Below, in pieces: positions 5,200 through 13,060 of a stretch of 15,783 nt of DNA. The first letter of the stretch is position 1; each line of letters begins with the position of its first letter. The DNA lies in the NCBI GenBank assembly GCA_900552955.1, contig USBO01000029.1, positions 1 to 15,783 on the forward strand. The letters run 5' to 3'. This DNA is from an uncultured Alistipes sp. (lineage in GTDB: Bacteria; Bacteroidota; Bacteroidia; Bacteroidales; Rikenellaceae). The position numbers were made by a program, and so were the translations under genes. Under the pieces are notes generated by a model. The model saw only the letters and a program-made list of their open reading frames with translations. It did no database searches and was not told where the DNA came from.

Positions 5200-7596
5200 A
5201 TGAAGAGACTTTTACTCGGGTGGTGCGCGCTGTGGTGCGCGTTGCTCATCGGATCGTGCAAATACGACGATGCGGAGCTGTGGGCGTCGGTGGACGATCT
5301 GAGCGGTCGGGTGGCTGCGTTGGAGAATGCGTCGCGGCAGGCGCAGTCGGACATCGCGGCTTTGCAGACGCTTGCGCAGAAGATGTACGAACGTGTCTCC
5401 GTCGCGTCGGTGCTGACCAACGAGGACGGTTCCTATACGATCGCCTTCACGGACGGCGCGAAGGTGACGATCTCGAACGGTACGGACGGCATCACGCCGC
5501 CGAGCCTGGCGGTGACCGAGGTGGACGGTGTCTGCTATTGGGTGCTGGTGGCCGCCGACGGCACGCAGAGCTTCCTGCTGGACAAGGCGGGGCAGCGGGT
5601 TCAGGCCAACGGCCGCGAGGGCCGCTCGCCGCAGGTGCGCATCAACGCCGATAGCGGCGAGTGGGAGATCTCGACCGACGAGGGTGCGACGTGGACTTCG
5701 ACGGGCGTCAAGGCCAGGGGCGAGGACGGCGACGCCTACTTTACGGATGTCAGGATCGAGGGCGGCTACGTGGTGTTCACCCTCGCAGCGGGAGGAGAGC
5801 TCCGGCTGCTGCGCGAGCTCGACCTCAAGATCGTCTTCGTCGTGGAGGGCGAGCAGGAGTTCTCGTTCGGCGAACGGCGGGTGCTGCCCATGGAGATCAG
5901 CGGCGCGGAGCGCTTCTCGATCTCGAAACCCGACGGCTGGCGTGCGCAGCTCACGGGCGAAGGGCTGGCGGTGACGGCTCCTGCGGAGGAGAACGTATGG
6001 GCCGAGATCGAGGGGACGATCTCCGTCGTGGGATTCGCCTCGACGGGGCAGGGTGCTGTGGCTGAAATCGCGGTGTCGGCCGGACTGGCGATGCCCGATA
6101 CGTATGAAAACCTGAGCGCGGGCGGAACGGCCAATTGCTACGTCGTCGGTGCGGCGGGCGGTTACAGCCTCGACGCCACGGTCATGGGCAACGGTGCCGC
6201 CGGCGCCACGTTCGGCGGGGTGACCTTCGCCGACTTCAAGGCGACGCTCGCACCCGTCTCGGCGCGCGTGGTCTGGATGACCGAAAAGTCGCTGGTGCGC
6301 TCGCTGTCGATCGAGAACGGCCGGCTGAAGTTCGTGGTGCCCGAACCGTTCCGTGCGGGCAATGCGCTCATCGCGGCCTGCGATGCCGAGGGCGGGATTC
6401 TCTGGAGCTGGCACATCTGGCTCACCGACGCTGATCTGGGCGCGTCGTTGCAGACCTACGGCGACGGCTTCGTGCTGATGGACCGCAACCTGGGTGCGCT
6501 GGCCGGTCGTCCGACGGGCGAGGCCGACGTCGAAACCTTCGGACTCTATTATCAGTGGGGCCGCAAGGATCCGTTTGTCGGGCCCGACAAGGTCTATACG
6601 TCGTCGCCTTCGGTCTCGGCAACCAACACCTGCCGCCCGAAGCTGTTCGACGGTTCGGGTAACGAGATCGACCCGTTCAACGATTTCCCGATCGCCGTTG
6701 CGACCGGCGACGGCACCATCGGTTCGGTGGCCTATGCCACGGCGCATCCCGAGACCTTCATCAAGGGGAAGAACGCCACCGACTGGTACGACGGTGCCGG
6801 TGCCACGGCCGATGACCGCAACAATGCGCTGTGGGGCAATCCCGACGGAGCATGGCGCAAGGACGTGCTGGCGCTTCGCTGGGAGGAGACGCTGTCGGGC
6901 ACGACACAATATCTGCGCAGCGAGACGATCGTCACGCGACGTGACGGAGCGGGCGAATTCTTCTCCTATCCCTACGATACGACCGATCCCGAACAGGGGG
7001 TCTACTCCTATGCCTCGCCCGTGACGCCGCAGTATGAAACGGGCGGCAAGTCGATCTACGATCCCTGTCCGGCGGGCTATCGGCTGCCTTCGTCGGGCGT
7101 GTGGGGCGGTTACAATGCCGGATCGGCGGCCAACGAAGCCGCTTACGCCGCCTATCTGCGTTCGGCCTGGGATGCGACGAGCTGGGGCCGGACGTTCACA
7201 CTTCCCGACGGCAGCAAGGCGTGGTACCCTGCGGGCGGCAATCTGGACCCCACCTCCAACAAGTTCACCTCTTACAATTCGGGTAAATACTGGGCCAGCG
7301 ACGTGGCACCTTCGGGATCGGTGATGACGCAGACGAATGCCGAGGATACGAAGTTGTACGACGGGTATTATTACCGCCGCAAGCCGGACGATGCGCTCAC
7401 CGACACGAAGGCCGTGCAGTTCACGTTCGGACTGTCGAGCGCCTCGGCGAACAGCTCCTTCCTTCCTCCGCTGACGACGGTCTCCGGCGCGGTGAAGCCC
7501 GCCGTGGCGCAGGCCGTGAAGGTCGGGTGCCAGAATCTGGGGTCGGGCGGTTCGGTTCGTTCCGCCGGTTGTAACGTACGTTGTATGAAAGAGTAA
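5200..7596 (+). CDS. Surface lipoprotein: coiled coil, DUF4988-like, TANCY and FISUMP-like domains
   Basis: This predicted outer-membrane lipoprotein has 798 residues; ATG 5194 would add two residues. The signal peptide ends in LLIGSC, with lipidated Cys20. KYDDAE follows, an acidic stretch resembling the Bacteroidetes surface-export signal. Residues 25-60 are a heptad-type coiled coil (LWASVDDLSGRVAALEN), and about 65-205 resemble the DUF4988/PL29-N-terminal type region (DGITP, GREGRSPQV, GEDGDAYF). An Ig-like/BACON-type segment follows (about 210-293), then a GTANCYVV module (309-316, VMGNG, LWSWHIW). Last is a long FISUMP-like region (LMDRNLGA 426-433, YQWGRKDPFVG, IYDPCPAGYRLP 619-630, final NVRCMKE). 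No catalytic motif is recognised. Such proteins are probably surface adhesion or glycan-contact factors, but the function is unproven. It lies 6 bases upstream of its paralogue. Confidence 0.82.
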   Translation: MKRLLLGWCALWCALLIGSCKYDDAELWASVDDLSGRVAALENASRQAQSDIAALQTLAQKMYERVSVASVLTNEDGSYTIAFTDGAKVTISNGTDGITPPSLAVTEVDGVCYWVLVAADGTQSFLLDKAGQRVQANGREGRSPQVRINADSGEWEISTDEGATWTSTGVKARGEDGDAYFTDVRIEGGYVVFTLAAGGELRLLRELDLKIVFVVEGEQEFSFGERRVLPMEISGAERFSISKPDGWRAQLTGEGLAVTAPAEENVWAEIEGTISVVGFASTGQGAVAEIAVSAGLAMPDTYENLSAGGTANCYVVGAAGGYSLDATVMGNGAAGATFGGVTFADFKATLAPVSARVVWMTEKSLVRSLSIENGRLKFVVPEPFRAGNALIAACDAEGGILWSWHIWLTDADLGASLQTYGDGFVLMDRNLGALAGRPTGEADVETFGLYYQWGRKDPFVGPDKVYTSSPSVSATNTCRPKLFDGSGNEIDPFNDFPIAVATGDGTIGSVAYATAHPETFIKGKNATDWYDGAGATADDRNNALWGNPDGAWRKDVLALRWEETLSGTTQYLRSETIVTRRDGAGEFFSYPYDTTDPEQGVYSYASPVTPQYETGGKSIYDPCPAGYRLPSSGVWGGYNAGSAANEAAYAAYLRSAWDATSWGRTFTLPDGSKAWYPAGGNLDPTSNKFTSYNSGKYWASDVAPSGSVMTQTNAEDTKLYDGYYYRRKPDDALTDTKAVQFTFGLSSASANSSFLPPLTTVSGAVKPAVAQAVKVGCQNLGSGGSVRSAGCNVRCMKE

Positions 7597-7602
7597 ACGG
7601 CC

Positions 7603-9417
7603 ATGAGAACGATACGTACATTGACGGGCTCGCTGCTGTGCGCGGCGGCCGTCGCAATCGGAAACGGATGCACCGAATCGGGCGATCATCTTTCGCCGCA
7701 GTTCGATGCGGAGGTCGAAGCGCTGGCGGTGACGTTCGGCGGCGACGAGGTGATATTCTTCGAATCCGAGGAGTCCAAGACCCTCGAAGCGCGGGTGACC
7801 GGCGCCGCGAAGGTCGACGTCGAAGCGCCCGAAGGGTGGACGGCCGGCTATGCCGACGGCGGAGTGACCGTCAAGGCGCCCTCGGCCAAAGGCGAAGCCT
7901 CGGGAGTGATTACGGTGCGGGCGACGAATGCCGCAGGCGCGAGCCGCGAGGCTTCGCAATGGGTGCGTCTCAATGCGACAGCGCCCGAGGTGGCGTTCGT
8001 CGACGAGGGAACGCTCCTCCTGGCACCGGGCGAGACGCGTACGCTGGCGCTCAGGACGGCGCATGTCGTGCGGGCCGAAGCGGAGGCGCCTTTCGGTTGG
8101 AAAGCCTCCTGCGAGGAGGGGTCGGTGCAGGTGCAGGCGCCCGCGTCGGCTGCCGAAGGGGCTCTGCGGGGTGAAATCGTCGTGACGGCCTACGGGCGCG
8201 ATGACGCGTCGAGCGCCTCGGCGCGGCTGGCGGTGGTTCTGCAAGCCGACCCCGTGCGGCTCGATGCGGACGGAACGGCCAACTGCTACATCGTCAGCGA
8301 AGCGGGTTATTACAGCTTCGACGCCAGCGTGATGGGCAACGGCGTCTACCGCTTCACCGCCGACGGGCAGCAGTTCAACATCCTTCCGTCGGAGGAGGCG
8401 ACCGACGCTTCGCTCCAACCTTCCGGCGTGAAACTGCTGTGGCAGGATTCGCCCGACATGATCCGCGAAGTGGCGCTCGTCGACGGCCGTATCGAGGTGG
8501 TGGTGAACCATATCCGCGCCAATGCGCTCGTCGCCGCGCTCGATGCCGGCGGAACGGTGCTCTGGAGCTGGCACCTGTGGGGAACGCCCCGTCCGGTCGA
8601 ACAGCCCTATCCGGCCAACGATTTCGACCGCAGCTATACGCTGCTCGACCGCAACCTCGGCGCATGGGCTTCGCGGCCGGGCGAGGAGGGCGTCTGCGGT
8701 CTGCTGTATCAATGGGGCCGCAAGGATCCCTTCGTGGGCGGGGCTCAGGCCAAGCAGCAGGGATACGAGTCGGTGCCCTTCTCCGACGACCGGTCGCATC
8801 CGGTGTACGACATCGAAGGGCAGCGCGTGCGCTTCGAGTCGGTCGGAGCGCTCGAGTCGATCGGCACGATGATCTATGCCATCCGCAATCCGATGACCTA
8901 TCTCTACGGTCCGAAGGTCGGCGACACGGGCTACCTGCATTGGCTCTGGAGCTCGACGGCCCATCTGGCGTGGGGCAACCCCACCGGTTATACGGGGACG
9001 ACGGGCATCAAGGCGATCTACGACCCCTGTCCTCCCGGTTACAGGCTTCCGGCGGCCGACGTGTGGTACGACAGCGACACGTTCGGCGACGGCGACAACG
9101 CCTTCCTTTGGGATGAGGTCAACGGCGGCCGCTCGATCAACCTGGGCGGGATGGAGGTCTATTATCCGTCGGCGGGCTACAGAGACTACACCGAATTCAG
9201 GGGGTACGATTACGGCGAGGGCCGGCTGTGGCATGTCGGTTATTACGGCGACTACTGGAGCAATTCGCCCTCGATCACGCGGAACAACCAGACGGGAACG
9301 GTGCATTACCAGTTCTCGTACCACATGCGCATCACCAAGTCCTATGTACTGATGATGACCAACGAGGGTTATCGCGCCTCGGGCAACTCGGTGCGCTGCA
9401 TGAAGGACACCGAGTGA
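7603..9417 (+). CDS. Surface lipoprotein paralogue: two Ig-like repeats, TANCY and FISUMP-like domains
   Basis: This predicted lipoprotein has 604 residues. The signal peptide is hydrophobic but ends in AIGNGC (Cys23), a loose lipobox, so lipidation is likely rather than certain. Instead of the coiled coil of its neighbour it has two tandem repeats of about 80 residues (about 48-124 and 135-213). Both share the pattern 'TL-L-...-EAP-GW-A-...-V-V-AP-...-G-I-V-A', probably Ig-like/BACON-type folds. The C-terminal two thirds are paralogous to the upstream protein: GTANCYIV (224-231), VMGNG, VLWSWHLW, LLDRNLGA, YQWGRKDPFVG, IYDPCPPGYRLP (472-483), YWSNS and SVRCMKD. It starts 6 bases after the upstream stop, so the pair is one transcription unit. 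A terminator follows 23 bases later. No enzymatic function is recognised. Confidence 0.82.
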   Translation: MRTIRTLTGSLLCAAAVAIGNGCTESGDHLSPQFDAEVEALAVTFGGDEVIFFESEESKTLEARVTGAAKVDVEAPEGWTAGYADGGVTVKAPSAKGEASGVITVRATNAAGASREASQWVRLNATAPEVAFVDEGTLLLAPGETRTLALRTAHVVRAEAEAPFGWKASCEEGSVQVQAPASAAEGALRGEIVVTAYGRDDASSASARLAVVLQADPVRLDADGTANCYIVSEAGYYSFDASVMGNGVYRFTADGQQFNILPSEEATDASLQPSGVKLLWQDSPDMIREVALVDGRIEVVVNHIRANALVAALDAGGTVLWSWHLWGTPRPVEQPYPANDFDRSYTLLDRNLGAWASRPGEEGVCGLLYQWGRKDPFVGGAQAKQQGYESVPFSDDRSHPVYDIEGQRVRFESVGALESIGTMIYAIRNPMTYLYGPKVGDTGYLHWLWSSTAHLAWGNPTGYTGTTGIKAIYDPCPPGYRLPAADVWYDSDTFGDGDNAFLWDEVNGGRSINLGGMEVYYPSAGYRDYTEFRGYDYGEGRLWHVGYYGDYWSNSPSITRNNQTGTVHYQFSYHMRITKSYVLMMTNEGYRASGNSVRCMKDTE

Positions 9418-9440
9418 TCCGCTGCCTTCGGCATGCATGA

Positions 9441-9474
9441 ACGTGCGCCGTCCTTCGGGGCGGCGTATGTTTTT
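9441..9474 (+). terminator. Rho-independent terminator of the lipoprotein pair
   Basis: A 13-bp stem (9441-9453 with 9458-9470, including G-U wobbles) is capped by a very stable TTCG tetraloop (9454-9457) and followed by TTTT. The last lipoprotein stop is 23 bases upstream and the aroQ promoter is 45 bases downstream, so it isolates the two units. Confidence 0.85.
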
Positions 9475-9518
9475 GTCGGACATGCGGTGCGGGATGCGGT
9501 AAACTCGCGGAAAAAGCC

Positions 9519-9526
9519 TATCTTTG
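9519..9526 (+). promoter_or_regulatory. Promoter of aroQ-pyk-flippase unit
   Basis: An exact TATCTTTG -7 box with GAAAAAGCC just upstream. No TTTG is seen at the expected -33 distance. Transcription would start near 9530, giving a leader of about 60 bases before aroQ. Confidence 0.7.
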
Positions 9527-9588
9527 TTGCCGGTGCGGAGCGGCTGCGGCCGTTGCGCCGGATGTCTTCGGCCTCCGCCGGAAAACAG

Positions 9589-10032
9589 ATGAAAACGATG
9601 AAGATTCTGATTCTCAACGGCCCCAATCTCAACTTGCAGGGGCGGCGCGATGTGGCGGTCTACGGATCGACCTCCTTCGGGGAGTATCTCGAACGGCTGC
9701 GGGCGGCTTTTCCCGCTGTCGAACTGGACTGCTTCCAGTCGAACATCGAGGGCGAACTGATCGATGCGCTGCATCGAAGCGAAGGCCGTTACGACGGCGT
9801 GGCGCTCAACGCCGGAGGTTACACCCACACGTCGGTGGCGCTGCGCGATGCCGTGGCCGCCGTGACGACGCCCGTGGTGGAGGTGCATATCTCGTCGATT
9901 CTGGCGCGCGAGGAGTTTCGCCGCGTGTCGCTGCTGGCGCCCGTCGTGCGCGGGTCGATCATGGGTTTCGGACTGGATTCCTACCGGTTGGGCGTCGAGG
10001 CACTTCTTTTGTTGAAATCAGGTGAAAATTAG
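9589..10032 (+). CDS. aroQ: Type II 3-dehydroquinate dehydratase
   Basis: This 147-residue enzyme of the shikimate pathway dehydrates 3-dehydroquinate to 3-dehydroshikimate; type II enzymes form dodecamers. The N-terminus KILILNGPNLNLQGRRDVAVYG supplies the catalytic Tyr25 and the nearby Arg. QSNIEGELID (50-59), LNAGGYTHTSVALRDA (73-88, with Asn74 and His80), VEVHISSILAREEFRRVS (97-114, with the catalytic His100) and GSIMGFG complete the active site. The usual SNIHARE reads SSILARE here, a modest change beside the active site. Two in-frame ATGs (9589 and 9598) are possible; the second gives the more typical MKILILNGPN start. Neither has a strong Shine-Dalgarno sequence. pyk follows after 9 bases. 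Confidence 0.94.
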   Translation: MKTMKILILNGPNLNLQGRRDVAVYGSTSFGEYLERLRAAFPAVELDCFQSNIEGELIDALHRSEGRYDGVALNAGGYTHTSVALRDAVAAVTTPVVEVHISSILAREEFRRVSLLAPVVRGSIMGFGLDSYRLGVEALLLLKSGEN

Positions 10033-10041
10033 GTTGCGATT

Positions 10042-11517
10042 ATGATTAAACGGACGAAAATAGTGGCGACGCTCTCGGTGCAGCGTTGCACGGAGGAGTT
10101 GGTGCGGAGCCTTTACCGCGCGGGCATGAACATCGTGCGGATCAATTCGGCGCACGCTTCGCTGGAAAATGCCGCCCAGATTATCCGTACGGTGCGCAGC
10201 GTCTCGAATTCGATCCCTGTCATGCTCGACACGAAGGGGCCCGAAATCCGCGTCACGCGTATGGACGACGCCTATCCCGACGGCATCCGTTTCGCTGCGG
10301 GCGATCGGGTGAAGGTGCGCGGCACGAGCGTCAGCGAGGACATTCCGTCCACGCGCGAGGTGATCTACATGAATGTCGAGCACATCGTGCGCGACGTGCC
10401 GGCGGGGGCGACGATGCTCATCGCCGACGGCGAGATGGAGCTGCACGTCGAAGAGAAGGGCGACGGGGAGCTGATCTGCCGCGTGATGCGCGACTGCACG
10501 CTGCGTTCGCGCAAGAGCGTCAACGTTCCCGACGTGTCGATCGACTTGCCGTCGGTCACCGAGAAGGACAGGATGTACATCGAATGGGCCACCGAGAACG
10601 GCGTCGATTTCATCGCTCACTCGTTCGTGCGCAGCGCGCGCGACGTCGCGGCCGTACAGGAGATTCTCGACCGGAAGAGGAGCGGCATCAAGATCGTTTC
10701 GAAGATCGAGAACCGGGAGGGGATCGACAATATTGACGAGATCATCGAGGCTTCGTACGGCATCATGGTCGCACGCGGCGATCTGGGTGTCGAACTGCCG
10801 GCGGAGGTCATTCCCATCACGCAGCGCATGATCGTCGACAAGTGCATCGCCGCCAAACGACCGGTCATCATCGCCACGCAGATGCTCTACTCGATGGTCG
10901 GTTCGCCGCGCCCGACGCGTGCCGAGGTGAGCGACGTGGCCAGCGCCATCTACGAGCGCGTCGACGCCGTGATGCTGAGCGACGAGACCGCCTCGGGCGC
11001 CTATCCCGTGGAGTCGGTCGAGACGATGGCGCGCATTGCCAAGGCCATCGAGCGCGACGAAGCGCATTCGACCCCCTTCATCGACATCCACATGGTGTCG
11101 GTCAACCACGAGATCACGGCGCAGATCGCCCGTTCGGCCGTGCGCGCTTCGACCAACCTGCCGATCCGGGCGATCCTGCTCGATACGCTGTCGGGCCGCA
11201 CGGGCCGTTACATTGCGGCGTTCCGTCCGACGACGATCGTCATTGCGGTCTGCTACACGTTGCAGGCGCAGCGATTGCTGGGGCTCTCCTACGGCGTCAT
11301 GCCGATTCTGCGCAGCAAAAGCGAGGAGGACTCCTATCATTTCCTGGGCGATGCGATGGAGTTCGTCAACCAGCACTATCTGGAGCTGAAGGACGAAGAC
11401 ATGGTCGTGGCCCTGGGCGGCAGCTTCGGTGCCGTGCGCGGCGCCTCCTACATCGAGATCGCCACCATCGGCGACATCAAACGCCGCAACGAGGAGCGCC
11501 GCGCGCTTCGCAAGTAG
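10042..11517 (+). CDS. pyk: Pyruvate kinase (Bacteroidetes-type)
   Basis: This 491-residue glycolytic enzyme turns PEP and ADP into pyruvate and ATP. Recognised blocks are RTKIVATLS (4-12), AGMNIVRINSAHAS (27-40), MLDTKGPEIR (61-70), KSVNVPD (158-164), SKIENREGIDNIDEI (220-234, catalytic Lys221 and metal ligand Glu223), IMVARGDLGVEL (241-252, Asp247), IIATQMLYSM (276-285), PRPTRAEVSDVASAI and AVMLSDETASGAYP (309-322). The N-terminal block lacks the textbook GPAS. It has NSAH in place of NFSH, so the usual potassium-ligand Ser is Ala37. As far as I recall, related Bacteroidetes enzymes share the TKIVA-S-QRC type of start. The C-terminal allosteric domain is present (about 355-480). It lies between aroQ and the flippase in one closely spaced unit. 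Confidence 0.93.
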   Translation: MIKRTKIVATLSVQRCTEELVRSLYRAGMNIVRINSAHASLENAAQIIRTVRSVSNSIPVMLDTKGPEIRVTRMDDAYPDGIRFAAGDRVKVRGTSVSEDIPSTREVIYMNVEHIVRDVPAGATMLIADGEMELHVEEKGDGELICRVMRDCTLRSRKSVNVPDVSIDLPSVTEKDRMYIEWATENGVDFIAHSFVRSARDVAAVQEILDRKRSGIKIVSKIENREGIDNIDEIIEASYGIMVARGDLGVELPAEVIPITQRMIVDKCIAAKRPVIIATQMLYSMVGSPRPTRAEVSDVASAIYERVDAVMLSDETASGAYPVESVETMARIAKAIERDEAHSTPFIDIHMVSVNHEITAQIARSAVRASTNLPIRAILLDTLSGRTGRYIAAFRPTTIVIAVCYTLQAQRLLGLSYGVMPILRSKSEEDSYHFLGDAMEFVNQHYLELKDEDMVVALGGSFGAVRGASYIEIATIGDIKRRNEERRALRK

Positions 11518-11521
11518 CGGC

Positions 11522-12982
11522 ATGGGTTCGGAGTTGCGCGATAAGGTCGCCAGCGGCGTGGCGTGGAGTCTGGGCGAGAAGCTCGGAACCATCCTGCTGC
11601 AAATGGTCGTCTCGATCGTCGTGGCGCGTCTGCTGATGCCCGACGACGTGGGGCTGATGGCGCTGATGACCTTCTTCTCGTCGTTGGCTCTGGTGGTCGT
11701 CGACAGCGGCTTCTCGCAGATGCTCATTCGCAGGCACGATGCTGCGCCGCGCGATTACAAATCGGTTTTTTTGTTCAATGTCGTCGTTTCGTGGATCGTT
11801 TACGGCGTGTTGGTGGCGGTCTTTCCGACGGTCGCGGCCTTCTACGAACGGCCGATTTTGGCGCGGATCGCGCCGGTGCTCTTTCTGCTCGTTCCGATCA
11901 ATGCGCTGGGGGTGATTCAGAACACGCTTTTCGTGCGGCAGTTCCGTTTCGCGCTGCTGTCGAAGATCACCTTCGCCGCGTCGCTCGCCAGCGGCGTGCT
12001 GGCCGTGACGATGGCGCTGGCCGGCTGCGGCGTGTGGAGTCTGGTCGGACAGCGCGTGTCGTCGATCGCCGTGCGGGCGCTGCTGCTGTGGTTCTTCAGC
12101 GACTGGCGGCCGCGGCGTGCGGGGCGAGCCTCCGTGCGGCCGCTGCGCGAGATGGCGCCCTACAGTCTGCGGTTGATGGCCACCGACCTGATCGCGGCGA
12201 TCTACAACCGCGTGGCGCAGCTCTTCATCGGCAAGATCTATTCGACCGATCTGCTGGGCTATTTCTTTCAGGCGCAGAAGCTCGAGGAGCTGCCCGTCAC
12301 TTCGACCGTGCAGTCGGTGCAGAACGTCACCTTTCCTGCCTTTTCCAAGCTGGCGGCCGCGCCGGCCAAGTTTGCCGAGAGCTACCGGCAGGTGGTGATG
12401 ATCGTCGCTTTTCTGATGTTCCCCGCAATGACCGGATTGTCGGCCGTCGCGCCCGATCTCTTCGCGCTGCTGCTGGGCGAGCGGTGGATGCCGACGGTGC
12501 CCTATTTCGAGGCGATGTGCCTCGTGGGACTTTTCACGCCGCTGGCGATGGTCGCCTACAACGTGCTCAAGACGCTGAGCGACGGGCGCGTGGTGGTGCG
12601 GCTGGAGGTGGCCAAACGCATTCTGATGACGGGTGTGCTCGCGGCGACCATTCCGCACAGCGTGATGGCGATCGTGTGGGGCATGGTGGCGATGGCCGCT
12701 GCGGAACTGGCGCTCAACCTGGCCGCTACGACGCGCTATTGCACCCTGTCGGTCGGACGGTTCGTGCGCACGCTGCTGCCCGTGGCGGCCGTCACGGCGC
12801 TGATGTACGGCACGGTGGTGTGGGGCGTGCAGCCGCGCATCGCGGGGCTGCACCTCGGTTTGCGGCTGATGGTGCAGTCGATCGCCGGCGCGACGGTCTT
12901 CGTGGGCGCCGCGGTGCTCTTCCGTCTGGAGGCGCTGCGCGAGACGCTGGCCATCGTGCGGAAGATCGTTGCAAAGCGGTGA
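11522..12982 (+). CDS. Polysaccharide flippase/exporter, WzxC-like (MOP superfamily)
   Basis: This inner-membrane protein has 486 residues and about 12-14 hydrophobic helices. It resembles the WzxC-like 'lipopolysaccharide biosynthesis protein' family, which flips undecaprenyl-linked sugar units across the membrane. Typical blocks are VASGVAWSLGEKLGTILLQ (9-27), IVVARLLMPDDVGLMAL, VDSGFSQMLIRR, LLGYFFQAQKLEELPV, VTFPAFSKLA, LLLGERWMPTVPYFEAMCLVGLFTPL and LEVAKRILM. The frame is open further upstream, but ATG 11522, 4 bases after the pyk stop, gives the right N-terminus. No glycosyltransferases or other capsule/O-antigen genes are nearby, so the transported glycan is unknown. The symbol is left blank because wzx and wzxC cannot be distinguished here. 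Confidence 0.88.
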   Translation: MGSELRDKVASGVAWSLGEKLGTILLQMVVSIVVARLLMPDDVGLMALMTFFSSLALVVVDSGFSQMLIRRHDAAPRDYKSVFLFNVVVSWIVYGVLVAVFPTVAAFYERPILARIAPVLFLLVPINALGVIQNTLFVRQFRFALLSKITFAASLASGVLAVTMALAGCGVWSLVGQRVSSIAVRALLLWFFSDWRPRRAGRASVRPLREMAPYSLRLMATDLIAAIYNRVAQLFIGKIYSTDLLGYFFQAQKLEELPVTSTVQSVQNVTFPAFSKLAAAPAKFAESYRQVVMIVAFLMFPAMTGLSAVAPDLFALLLGERWMPTVPYFEAMCLVGLFTPLAMVAYNVLKTLSDGRVVVRLEVAKRILMTGVLAATIPHSVMAIVWGMVAMAAAELALNLAATTRYCTLSVGRFVRTLLPVAAVTALMYGTVVWGVQPRIAGLHLGLRLMVQSIAGATVFVGAAVLFRLEALRETLAIVRKIVAKR

Positions 12983-13007
12983 TTCATATTTTTTAAGAGG
13001 GATCGGC

Positions 13008-13038
13008 TTGTTTTTACGTTGAATTTTATTTAACTTGC
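13008..13038 (+). promoter_or_regulatory. Candidate (possibly decayed) promoter upstream of the C10 remnant
   Basis: TTG (13008-13010) is followed after 20 bases by TAACTTGCGGG. This has the spacing of the hpt promoter, but the -7 box reads as TAnnTTTG with one T missing. It lies in an A/T-rich stretch between the flippase stop and the peptidase remnant. Confidence 0.3.
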
Positions 13039-13060
13039 GGGTATTGGCCTTGTTTTTTAA

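Noticed and set aside
5200..9417. A SusC/SusD nutrient-uptake locus.
   Set aside because: No TonB-dependent receptor is present and neither lipoprotein shows SusD features; their C-termini are FISUMP-like.
5212..9888. A very long open frame (over 1500 codons) on the minus strand across both lipoproteins.
   Set aside because: Its translation is Arg/His/Gly-rich without domains, and it lies exactly opposite two well-supported lipoprotein genes. High GC at third codon positions suppresses stops on the other strand.
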